This document shows, in pieces, positions 47,271 through 57,668 of a stretch of DNA of 64,000 bases. The first letter of the stretch is position 1. Each line of letters opens with the position of its first letter. A program made the translations under genes and the position numbers. Source of the DNA: Sipunculus nudus (lineage: Eukaryota; Annelida; Sipuncula; Golfingiida; Sipunculidae); NCBI GenBank assembly GCA_026874595.1, contig CM049309.1, forward strand, positions 42,673,079 to 42,737,078, read 5' to 3'. Under the pieces are notes generated by a model. The model saw nothing but the letters and a program-made list of their open reading frames with translations, was not told the origin of the DNA and did no database searches.

Positions 47271-48360
47271 ATATTCTGCAATTTTGTCGTCCTCCTCATT
47301 TTATTACAGGGTGACTCGGTGAGTACGTGGGATGACCGGAATTTTCGAATTTTTTAAATGAATATTTAATTAACAATCTCCCAAAGTCACTAAACTTGGA
47401 TAGTGAAACCATCTCGGGGTTTGAACTGTGCACACATGCTGCCATCTGGTGGTAAGCCAAGTAACGATTTCACGCTAGCTCTTCTGTTCGGTGACCTCTG
47501 ATCCCTGGTGACCCCGACGTTTTAATTTTCTCAAAACTTGAAGAAACCGCTACGCCTCTTGTGTAAAATTGCTTTTACTGGAAAGACATTATACTCACAT
47601 CAAGCTCACCTACCTTATAAACAATAGAGATGTATCAGGTATCGAATGCACGATCAAACCTGTCACCGCCTATTATAATTACGACGGGTAGGCTACACTC
47701 TGTCAAAGACAATGGCCAATCCCTGAGGGGCAAGATGGCCGCAGGCTACCCGGTCCGAGTTAAAAAAAAAAAAAACAATATAACAACACTATTTTTACGT
47801 TGGGCGTCAGTTAATGTAGACCTTACGGCCCGAGTATTGAATCCGGTCTTCATTCCCATGATGGATCTTAACTGACTGGACCGTCTCATATTAGTAGTAA
47901 TCAACATGAGCCATGGCATGTCTGATGATATGACATCGACATGCCTCTTACTTCTCCTTTACATGAATCCTTTACATCGGTACGTCCGTCCGTATACACC
48001 CATAGCCTTGTCAATGTAGACCGGATTCTATACTCGCTCCGATCTTACATCTACCTAACTAAACAGAGTGACTTTGCTGTTAACCAGCTTATCAGCTGCG
48101 TAAACTGACCTGTCAATCGCCACAGGCTTAATTCACAAGAAGCGGACTCGGAATATTGTTTCTAGTATGACGCCGGTTGACTTGGCGGTTCTTTTTGCTG
48201 CTCCCCGGCCTATTACTTCTTCACAGTCTCCACGAATCACGCTCACCATGGCGACAAGGGGTTACAAGATACCCCGGGGATATACGTACGTACAATGCTG
48301 GCAATTAATATGCCTAAACTGTTTACACATATTTTATATTTTGGCTACAATGCTTTTACA
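47270..48360. promoter_or_regulatory. CG-enriched candidate promoter region
   Basis: CG dinucleotides are visibly denser than in the flanks. GGCCAATCC (47711) and AAGATGGCCGC (about 47732), a YY1-like element usually placed at transcription starts, lie about 15 bp apart. A start codon in good context (CACCATGGCG, 48246) opens MATRGYKIPRGYTY before a GTACGT donor-like site on plus. This could be a first exon of an unknown plus-strand gene, or the region could supply the missing 5' non-coding exon of the receptor on minus. Both are inference. Confidence 0.3.
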
Positions 48361-50285
48361 CGCGGGCATATTCATAATGTTTTTTTATCAAAATATTTAG
48401 AATAATTACATATGTATGCCTGTTGTCACAAGAGAACTGTGACTTAGTTATTGTATTGTATGTTCTATAGTAGGGAAAATAACCAGATGAATGTTTTGAT
48501 AATTTATTGCGAATTTATAATATGGAGTATCATGTTTAGATATTATAGTGCGGGAACTTTGGTTAGAGAGCACACATTTCTGGTTTGATGTATCTTCAGC
48601 ACAGTTTAATTCCGTACGAGCCATCTCTGTTTGGCGGTCTCTTTAGTAACGATTAATTGTTTGTTGTAGATTTCAAAGAAAGAGCACCTGTTTAGTTTGG
48701 TTTTCTCAGGGTTTTATCTCTGGAGGCGTGTCCTTTTTAAAATTCATGTTATTTTTTACGGTCGGCATAATAGAAAGCGATGATTGGCCAGAAGACGCTA
48801 AGGACTTGTGACGTCAGCGAGCATATATCAGACGTGATTAAGAAGAAATTCACTACAATTACTTGATCAACGGGCTAGTTCGGTGTAGCCTATAACGATG
48901 CCCGCAATCTAGCGGCAGGTCTGCGTTCATCATTCTGAAAAGTCTGAGTGATGATGTCTATAAGCACATAGATAATTGGTATCTGAGGAAGCTAGGCCAC
49001 GTTGATTACTCTGTAACGGACTTCAGAGCGAGTATATCGCGTTGTAAGATATAATAATTAGAATACGAATTCTGCCGAGGAGTTCCTGGTGGTTTGTCGC
49101 AGCGCTATTGTCATTAAATATAGAAAAAAACCATCCAATTGAAACGAGTCTATATCATTTCAAATATGAGAAAATTAATAAAATTATATTGAAACAGAAG
49201 TTTCATTAGGAAACGTAATCCCCGTATCTTATGGGTTATAATTTCAGCAGTTTGTTATACAATATAAACAAATTAAATACATTGTATAAATGAATCTTGA
49301 TGAATGAATATTTTTTATAAATAAAAAATTAATAAAAATAATAATAATAATAATAATACTAATAATGCATTTTTTACAGTAATACATTTTTTTACCTAAA
49401 GTAAAATGACACGAAAAATTGAAAAATCCTTTCATCAGGTCATCTCGCCAGTTTCTTCTAGAGACTTTACACTTGGCTATTAGGAAGACGGCTCGCTTCG
49501 AATTTAGGGATTAACCATTATTGCATGCTGAAATAAGACACTAGTCCCAAGGGATCGAGAGTCATATGTTGTTTACATTAACTGATCACCCGAGTGAGGC
49601 GTTGACTGGGTAAAATGTCAGGTCAAACATGCTTTAGTCCGTATCAAATGACAGGATCCTATCAATGGCTAAATAGACCTTTGAACCTGTACGGAGGTTG
49701 GGGTGAATGGCCAGCTAATTTTTAACAAGATGGTGAACCAATGGATTACATGATTTCTTTTGAAATAGAAACATTTTATTTCAAGCCAAATATTTTCCTA
49801 AGGACGAATTTGTTGCGTTCGTTTGTGAAAGAAAACTTATGAATTAGAGTTTGTCTAGACGTGATTAGGGACGAACTCTATCATTTAGCAGGCAAATACG
49901 CTAGGTGTCCCGCCGGAGCTTTAATTTAACGGCTAACGCCTAGATCCGATCATGGTTTAAGCATTGAGGAGAAACTTGGTAAAGACTGTTACAGTTAGAT
50001 CCAGTTTGTGTATGGCGCCCCAGCTGATAAGCTAATGTGTATTCGGAGCAACTCAATCGGCATTACGTGTGATCTTACTGTGACAGCTAAAACAGCCTTA
50101 ATATTCAATACTGAGCCTCAAATCCAAGAGGGATTAGATGAACTTGAGGCGCTGAGTCTCTGCCATCACTAGCATCGGTTGTTGTTAACTTACAGACGGG
50201 GGAAATGAACATATAAGTGGACAAATGGCAGTGTATGGTGCAGGAATTATCCGTCTTGATCATCAGGGCGCAGAGATTCAGCGGC
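48360..50285. other. Unique sequence, no recognised gene
   Basis: It contains an (AAT)n tract at 49330-49365 and the promoter-like cluster at 48782-48830. Otherwise no coding or repeat signal was recognised. Confidence 0.4.
48782..48830. promoter_or_regulatory. CCAAT/CRE/TATA-like cluster
   Basis: GATTGGCC (reverse CCAAT, 48782-48789), a perfect cAMP-response palindrome TGACGTCA (48809-48816) and CATATATCA (48822) lie within 50 bp. The spacing is compatible with a compact promoter. No downstream coding exon was identified. Confidence 0.35.
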
Positions 50286-50817
50286 TATCAACAAAATAGA
50301 AACTTCCCCGGCAAAAATGATGTCTCTTCTCTTAAATCTACAAGTGAAAGAAAGTACAATCAATGTTTGTACTGATACAAAACGCCAGGAATCCGATCTT
50401 AATGCACTAAAACGTGTCACAGATGGCAAATTGAATTTGAAAATGTGTTATAAAAAATTAAAGGAAGCTTAATCAGTGCTTGAAAAAAATACTAAATCTG
50501 AGATGGGAGCTCATGGGTTTAAAGTAAGTTCGCTTTCTGAATCTTTGTCTTTTCTTCGGAAGACTGTCTCTTTTCTAGAAGGGCGCGTCATGCATGCAAC
50601 CCCAAATAACAATTCCTATGCTAACTCGCTCAAACAGAACACAGCACACGACTGTGGGAGAAACAATAAGGATTTCACTGTTCAACAGAAACAGCATATC
50701 CCGACTGAAATGGACAGAGCAGACTACACTGGTACAGGACGTATACAGAGAAGAGACGGCAACAGGATGCGATCCGTCGAAAAAATTACAAGGGGATACC
50801 CCGACTTTATAATGTAG
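50286..50817 (+). pseudogene. Decayed LINE ORF1-like region (coiled coil)
   Basis: An almost open frame reads INKIETSPAKMMSLLLNLQV ... a stop near 50470 ... then SLSESLSFLRKTVSFLEGRV. The heptad-like leucine pattern and a polar tail ending TRGYPDFIM resemble the coiled-coil ORF1 that precedes ORF2 in many LINEs. RT-like sequence starts about 30 bp downstream, without an endonuclease domain between them. The opposite strand is also open over much of this stretch, which I treat as a shadow. Confidence 0.4.
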
Positions 50818-50839
50818 AAAGGGGTTATAAGGTGTATGC

Positions 50840-51994
50840 TTGGTCAATGGACACGTGCAAGGCTTTTGATGTTGTATGGCAAGACGGGCTGTTTCATATA
50901 TTATTATGAAATGCAAAATTTATACAGATGTGACCAGCTGTGTGTTGGTTGATGGGGTGTATATATAGTCACTGGTTTCAAGTTAAACGATCAGTGAGAC
51001 ATAGAGGAGTCCCGTCATCCTGGATATATTAAATATCTATCAATGATCTCCTTAAGTTTCTTAGACAGTCTGGTAATGGCTTAAAACTTGGAAACGTGTA
51101 CTGGATCCCCAACACAGGCGGAAGATGTCACGCTTTAACTGTCTTTAACTGTTAACGGCCTACAAAAAATGATAAATATCTGCTTTGGTTATATAGTAGG
51201 AGATGGCGCTTCAGTTTTAATACGAACAAAACTGTGGTTATGATATTTCGGGAAATTAAATTAAGATACAGTCGTTTCATAAATTAACGTTCATGGTTTA
51301 TCAAGTTTAGTCATACAAGCACCTGAGGCTGTATATAAACAGTAATTTTCAATACGCTGACAACGTACACGAGGCATGCCGCAGAGGCTTGGCAAAATAT
51401 TTCGCTTTAGTTGGTCAAGGTGTAAGACTTCAAGCCTTAAATCCTAAAACTTCTGCCGCGCTTTATAAAGCAGATGTAATCCCGAGTTTCTTATATGGTG
51501 CCGAGCATTGGATTTCGCTCACCAAAACTAAATTCCTTAAACTAAAGAGAACAAATCGGCTGTGTAAAAATCATCAACAATTTTAATCTTTCAGTACGTA
51601 CTAGTATTGCTCTTTGATGCCTTGGGAAGGCCAACATAAATGTCTTCATAAATAGGATAAAACTGACATTTCTAGGAAGAATTTGTTGTTTGCCCGACAG
51701 GAATGTATGTAAAAATGATTTTTTAATTATAGATTGCTTACTTGTGCCTATGGACGCAAAACACAAAGAAGGATTTATCAAGGACTTAATTGATTTAGCC
51801 AATGAATACTGTCTGACAGGGGAACTATATAACTTTATTAGTAATGGAATTTTAAGGGAAAAAAGAATTGGAAAGTCACTGTTGAGGAGAGGATAACAGA
51901 GCAAGAACGGAGGCTTTACTATATGAAAATTGAAAATAATCCTGCTTTTAATTTAATTAAGGAGATTCAGGTTGATCCTTTCATTCCCTGTATG

Positions 51995-52072
<78 letters not shown>

Positions 52073-52440
52073 TACGCTGCGAAAGAAATTCCAAACTCCC
52101 TATATTATTTTCGGTATATAGCGCTTCTGTTGGCAAATACTAATACGAATCGTGTCTTTGTCATCTTTGTGGATACTTATTCGAAAATCCGGCGCTTCAT
52201 GTTTCTTCAGTCTGTTCACAAACTACATGTCAGCGGGAGATACCAGGGGAGTTAATTAATGATAACCTCCCAATCGCTGTGTGCAAGTACGGCGATCAGT
52301 ATATGATAGAAGAATGGGATTCGTTCACAGTTATGTTAGGGAAGGATATATTTACAGAAAGTTTCGAAATGACACATTACATATCAGTTCAATTTTTGTA
52401 CATTTCCGGCTTTGTTCCTTCACTCTGTTAAATCTGAAAA
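50840..52440 (+). pseudogene. Decayed non-LTR reverse transcriptase and C-terminal region
   Basis: Frame-broken translation shows RT landmarks in order: DTCKAFDVVWQDGLFH (motif A-like, 50850), VKRSVRHRGVPSSW then IFINDLLKFLRQSGNGLKL (motif B region, about 50980-51090), WRFSFNTNKTVVMIF (about 51207-51250), and a thumb part LNPKTSAALYKADVIPSFLY at 51437. A C-terminal stretch, KEGFIKDLIDLANEYCLTGE, follows at 51769. After a (TA)n tract, CLCHLCGYLFENPALH then VSSVC gives a C-x2-C...H-x4-C knuckle (about 52152-52215). The expected ADD triad around 51110 is scrambled, and there are several frameshifts and stops, so it cannot be active. The clade is not determined. Confidence 0.6.
51996..52070. repeat. 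(TA)n microsatellite, ~75 bp
   Basis: Pure alternating AT between the thumb-like and zinc-knuckle parts of the LINE remnant. Confidence 0.95.
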
Positions 52441-52491
52441 TGATGACTTGGGAGTACCCTACCTTTAATTTTAAAAGAGAATCATAAATAT

Positions 52492-53022
52492 TTGCCCTAC
52501 AGGCTCTATTGTGCATTTGTATGTTATCTTTTATATTTTCAGCTGTGTTTGTTCATGCACGACTCCTTGTTCGTCGACATGGACACGTTCGTCGACATTG
52601 GCCGACATGGACACGTTGCCCTAGATGGGCCACGTGACTGGCTCACACGACCTGCTTATCCACATGAAGGTCCCAACCAACTAACCAAAAGAAGTATACG
52701 CTCATCGAGCAGCTACAGGTTGCTGCGGTCAAGACCTGAGCCCTGTGCGCTCCTAAGCATGTTCTCTGAGCCAACAGTCGCAGTGCCACGCCAAGCCAAG
52801 CAGGGAGCCGTAGAGGGCGCCATCTTCTCTCCTGGGTTGTTGTCCTTGTTAGAAAGCTACAGCATCCACAGCCACAAAGCCAGAAGCAACCCGCATTCCC
52901 TCCACCGATTCCAGCAGCGGAGACCCAGCCATGCCATTCGAGAGCCGAACTCTATCCTTGTGAACGACCTTACTTCGAGACCCAAAGCCCTTTTACTTGC
53001 GATTTCGGTCCCCCCAGGTTAA
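52492..53022 (+). CDS. Unrecognised 176-residue open reading frame (doubtful)
   Basis: This is among the longest plus-strand frames outside the minisatellites, in a patch that is clearly more GC-rich than its surroundings. The start has a hydrophobic stretch (YCAFVCYLLYFQLCLF). The rest is rich in Arg, Ser and Pro, with no motif I know. The base pattern GTTCGTCGACAT(T)GG is duplicated at 52569 and 52589. It follows a LINE remnant and is not flanked by obvious splice sites. It may be a fragment of a mobile element, an untranslated region or chance; the higher GC lowers stop frequency. I would not treat it as a gene without transcript support. Confidence 0.15.
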   Translation: MPYRLYCAFVCYLLYFQLCLFMHDSLFVDMDTFVDIGRHGHVALDGPRDWLTRPAYPHEGPNQLTKRSIRSSSSYRLLRSRPEPCALLSMFSEPTVAVPRQAKQGAVEGAIFSPGLLSLLESYSIHSHKARSNPHSLHRFQQRRPSHAIREPNSILVNDLTSRPKALLLAISVPPG

Positions 53023-53560
53023 TCTTTGATCTTTGCCCCCGTGGGTTGTCTTTAATCTATGTTCCTAAGAAGCAAGTGATGTCAGTGACCGGTGGCGTCA
53101 TCAAACAATTCTGAGTCGTTCATATGAGCACATTCGTCGTGTCAGAAAAAAACTTTTATAAATATGAGCTGAGATTGTAACTTATCGGAATGCGTTTAGC
53201 GATTGACTTATTCAAATACAACCCCTCTGTTTTATTCCATTTGTGTTTTGTATATTTGACTTTTTGTCATAAAATGGTGTCGTACCGACTCGACGTGCAT
53301 ACTTAAAGTAAAACCATTTCAGGTCACTGAGAGTCAAGGGACGAGTCGATGCAAGCTTAAAATGACATTTAAATCAACTGTATGCAAGTGCATTTCATTC
53401 ATATACCGACATATAACATTACACATATAAGAACATAATTACAAAATACATTTAACACGAAATCTCCCTTTTATAAAATATGTATATAATTGAGATTCAT
53501 AAAGGTGGCCTAATATGTATACTTCCGTCATACATATATATGTCATTTAGGTATGTGCCT
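53023..53560. other. Unique sequence, no recognised feature
   Basis: AT-rich from about 53150, with no open frames of interest. Confidence 0.4.
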
Positions 53561-53563
53561 TTC

Positions 53564-53652
53564 CTAAATCTAATAAGACCACCTGTCTGTTACGACCACT
53601 TAAGTCCAGTCCCTTGGCTTGGGTGGTCGCATTAGACAGGTTAGACTGTATC
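53564..53652. mobile_element. Possible end of a pogo/Tigger-like MITE
   Basis: Read on minus, 53625-53650 is CAGTCTAACCTGTCTAATGC then GACCACC, followed outward by TA. This resembles pogo/Tigger terminal repeats with TA target duplication. A second, imperfect GACCACCTGTCTGTTACGAC lies at 53577-53596 in the same orientation as that end, not inverted, so the other terminus is not established. Confidence 0.35.
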
Positions 53653-53675
53653 ATAACACAAGTTACGCTCCATAA

Positions 53676-53715
53676 GCAGCGGTTACGTTACGCTCTACTA
53701 TACACTAACCGCTGC
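53676..53715. other. Perfect 10-bp hairpin
   Basis: GCAGCGGTTA (53676-53685) pairs with TAACCGCTGC (53706-53715) across a 20-base loop. No T-run follows and no RNA gene was recognised. Confidence 0.6.
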
Positions 53716-53877
53716 AAGAATCGGCGGTTGCCGGACAGGTTTATCAACCAAGCTGTGCTGTCTCTGTGGAATTCGACCTTTCAAGGCAGTCTCTATATTT
53801 GTTGGTGTGGCCTGAGGTCAAATATCTCCCCATGTTTGCATTTTCCTCTCTTGCAGTGCCGCATGAGCATGCACGAG

Positions 53878-53990
53878 TTTGTTTACACGCTGAGCCAATC
53901 AGATTTCTTTTCCCAGATCTGCACGGCGCAGTCATCTTTGTTTACACGCTGAGCCAATCAGATTTTACCTTTCCTTGCGCAAACTGACTG
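53878..53990. promoter_or_regulatory. Twin CCAAT/forkhead direct repeat and C/EBP-like site
   Basis: A 29-bp exact repeat (53878-53906 and 53937-53965) contains TGTTTAC (forkhead-like) and GAGCCAATCAGA (near-ideal NF-Y CCAAT) spaced identically. The copies are 59 bp apart. TTGCGCAA (about 53974), the C/EBP palindrome, follows. The arrangement is promoter-like, but no coding exon was recognised nearby. Confidence 0.4.
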
Positions 53991-54340
53991 GATGTTTGAC
54001 GGCTTGCCAAACCTGAAGAATCCTTCCATTGCTCACAGTTTGTGAGTTGAAAGTCCCCGGGAGGTCATGTGCTGTGCTCAGTGCGTATAGTCACAAGTGT
54101 TTTTGGTTCCCGCTTCCGTTCGCCAATCCTAATAACGACTCACTCACAGATGGAAACTCCGAAGTACGTGGTTTCAGAGGCGTTTCCTGTCGTCAAATTT
54201 TGTACAAACACTATCGCCTCATATCATTTTAAATGTCCTCTTGCTGAAACCAAACACAGGTACCTGAATCCTTATAAATATGATATTGTCAAGTTATATA
54301 TTATGGTAATAAAGTATTCTGACGCAATTTCCAACCTATG

Positions 54341-54400
54341 GGCGTGAATACGTTCCCCTTTTCTGAACTTTTCTGAAAGAAAAGGATTCGTATTTACGCC
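54341..54400. other. Imperfect 23-bp inverted repeat
   Basis: GGCGTGAATACG...CCTTTTCT (54341-54364) faces AGAAAAGG.TTCGTATTTACGCC (54378-54400). A few mismatches occur in the stem. It may be a small fold-back element. Confidence 0.5.
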
Positions 54401-55200
54401 AAAAGGTCTGAAATCTGAAGAAATCTTCACCAGATACATAAGGAATATATGGGATATAACTGGCAAAACCCACGCGGGCAGGGTTAGGAACTTTTTATTT
54501 TCTCGATTGTCATGTGGTGTTATGTTGAATATTAAATTATTGAGTGGGTTGCCCTGTGCCTAGGCTGGACGAAAATATGAATTGCTGTTTGTGTTGCTTA
54601 TCCTAAGCCTTTCATACCAGTTGCGCATCTGTCGACCTGCCATCTAGCGTGCAAAGTCAGAACTAACACAATGAGACTGAGACTATGCACCTTATGGTTG
54701 ATAGAAATTACAGTTACAAAGGCAACACAAATGACTTATTTTTTCAAATTTTACTTCAAGAAGCATATGTTTCTATAGACCTGTAAGCAAAGATAATATC
54801 GATCCCGTTATCGATATGGAGCGGTTGAAAAGTCACTAGTTACAAAATTCCCTTTACAAAACTCTGGTTCGTCTGACTTGCCGCCAGATGTTCTTCTTGA
54901 ATGTGTTTTGGTTTGTTTTTTTTGGCGGGGCCCTCAACATGTAAACAAAAAATAACAGCCAGTGTAATCAGCTTTTCCTTCCAAAACTTATAAAAAGGTT
55001 CAAGGGACTGTCTTTAGTTATAATCGACATCAGATATCCGAGGATACCCCTTTTAGCAAGTTCTCCAAACTAAAGTTTTATACTGTATAACTGGAAATTT
55101 CTAAATATATCGATATAGTTGAAGGGGTAAGTATATATCATAGACCGGGTCGAGTAAATTTTAAATTTGTGGTTTGTTTATTATTGACACCGCCTGGAGG
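54400..55200. other. Unique sequence, no recognised feature
   Basis: No repeats shared with the rest of the window, and no coding signal. Confidence 0.4.
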
Positions 55201-56440
55201 GTATGTGTTCTTTCCCGTGTGTGTGTGTGTTTGTTCATAACATAACTCAAGCAATCATGAGAATGGAATCTCGTGAAATTTTCGGGGGCATTTCGGGGAT
55301 GGGCCAAGGAAGAAACGATTAAATTTTCATTTTCTGTGTTGATCCAGCATCTTCCCTGGATTCTGGAGCGCCATCAAGGAATATTCACAAATTTACGATC
55401 ACTAATGCACGAATGAACCTGGGAATATGGGCAAAAATTAGGTCCAGCCTCATCAACGTGACCCGGCCATCTGATCATGTGACGGTCAAAAGCCCAGCAT
55501 CTCGGGGACGATGTCCAGTGTGTTCCCAGAGCGTTTTTTATGACCCCGCTACAAAGAGTCCGTCATTCCGAAATTCAACAGTTGTACGTATTTTTTTTCG
55601 TAATGCCTGCAGATATTGGCCTATTTTTTAGTGTGTGGATGGATAATGACCAGTTACAAACCAAGTTTGTGTTTCATCCTAGCCGATCTACTTTTGACGG
55701 TATGACTGCTCCTGAAATGAGAAAATTTCATGAAAAATGCACTTGTACGGACATTTTTTTTTTTTGCAAAGCCTGTAGATATATTGACCTGATTTTTTGT
55801 GCGTGACTGGATGATGACCAGTTACAGATCGAGTTCGCGTTTCGTCCCGGCTAACCTACTTCTGACGGCATGATTTTCTAGGTGAGCGCACTCATCCGTG
55901 TTCACGTCCACACTTTTGAAAACCTTGGATCTCTGACACACCGCTTATTTCACACGCAAGGGGAAACATGATCTATATAAGAGTGACTTTTCAGCGCCCG
56001 CTTTAAAATTTAAGTTCATAAATGTTACTATTCAGACCACATGACATTCCTTATTCAAAAGACAATTTTATAAGTTTGATCATTTCTACAATTATTTCTT
56101 TTCATCAAGCCTGCAGGTATTGAACTCATCTTTAGTGTGTTCTCTTAGAAAGATCACTTACAGATCCAGTTTTATTTTTTTTTCTCTGCTTGACCAACAA
56201 TTCACCAGGAGTTATACCCCTTTAGTCAGAATATTTCATGGAATTTCTTATCATCATTATCATTGATCTTTATTAACTGTACATTGTTATTTAATGAAGA
56301 GACAATGACAACATTCTGGAGCCTTCAGTTTTCTATGCTACATTTATACTCCACCACTTTAAAAAAAATATTTCTAATTTGCTGCCGGCGGGGGCATTCG
56401 TGTCGTTCCTTCACATCTAGTTAAAACTTGTGCTCCGATG
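55200..56440 (-). repeat. Inverted copy of the 13.2-14.9 kb complex repeat, joined to the 3.1-kb repeat
   Basis: The reverse complement of 56380-56430 gives CTAGATGTGAAGGAACGACA then CGAATGCCCCCGCC, and that of 55560-55870 gives the AATATCTGCAGGCATT and GGTCATNATCCA monomers, in the order of 13205-14870. The 55205-55440 part matches 3110-3360 in direct orientation (CATAACTCAAGCAATCATGA, GAATGAACCTGGGAATATGG). Confidence 0.7.
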
Positions 56441-57660
56441 ACGGCAACGTATTAATTAGGATGCAGATTTTAATTTTATTTCCAGATACAGCATCACTGG
56501 TATGGAATATTTCAGAAAAGTTTCATTAGTGAATATCACCATCCTAAATAACAGGCCGAGTTGTTAAAAAATACTCATCCGCCTTCCTTATTCTCAAGTG
56601 CACAAAGTGACAGAATCAAACAAATTTTACTATGTTGTTCATTTCATTAAATGGAGCAGTCGGTTTAATATACGTTATTAATTTATACAACATTGTGCTT
56701 TCAATGAACATAAGTTTATGAGCAAAACATGAACGTCAGCGCCCCCATACAGCTGCGTGTATTTTAATTTCTTGATTGTTCAACAGGTGGCAGTTAGTAC
56801 AAATACCCAATTGAGGCATATCTGCCTGACAGCCGAGGTTGGAAACTTTTAGTTATCTGCTTCAGTTGTCTGCTTTTAATTACTTTTTCGTATATGTGTG
56901 GTCTTAATATATACTAAACTATGTTAATATAAATTGGCAAGAAATGACGAGCAGACGCAGTTGTTAACAAACTGAACATAATTATACCATTTACTTGCCT
57001 ACTCTGCTATTACATTCACCGCTGCGCCTCGTGATCAAGAAAATCATAGCCTTAATTAAAGATGTCCGTTCCACTTTAGGGAATTGCACAAACAAAAATG
57101 TTGTTATATAAATTTATATGTGGAAGGACCTGTCTGTTATATACGATGTAGTTACCAAGATCCATTATGTATCTGAGAAACGATAATCATTATCCCAATA
57201 ATCCCTACACTTGAAAATGCCTGATTGCACTCAGAGCGGACAGAAATGCAGAGATCATTAAAATACCTTGCAAATACGCATGGGACACACCAGTAATCAG
57301 CAGGAATTCAACAGCCGTAGTCTTTTTATAAACAGATATTTTAAGGAGGTAACTTCCTCTTATTTAGAGCCATCTCAACCTTAGCTTAACCTAAATCTAC
57401 AGAACAATCTATTTCGGGATTGGGCAGCGTGACAGGGCGCTTGCACACTCTTCCTCTCATTTATATCTTGCTGCTAATCAGGCCTGGTGGCTACCACACC
57501 TGCGGGTTTGGTGTGTATAAGTCCTACTGATGATCCATAACCTGCACGTGGAACTATGCACTTGTGCATGTATGCGCACTCTCCTGGCTTGGAATTCTGT
57601 GCTATAATCCTGGACTTCCGGAGCCAGTAACACCTGAGGTCGTATATTATAGAAAAATAA
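56441..57660. other. Unique sequence, no recognised feature
   Basis: No open frames with domains and no shared repeats. Confidence 0.4.
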
Positions 57661-57668
57661 TTTATTTT

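Noticed and set aside
50575-50916. 113-residue minus-strand frame opposite the LINE ORF1-like region
   Set aside because: Shadow of the plus-strand coiled-coil frame, and lacking motifs of its own.
51923-52255. 110-residue frame with a Tyr-Ile run
   Set aside because: Produced by reading through the (TA)n tract. The flanking parts belong to different LINE segments.
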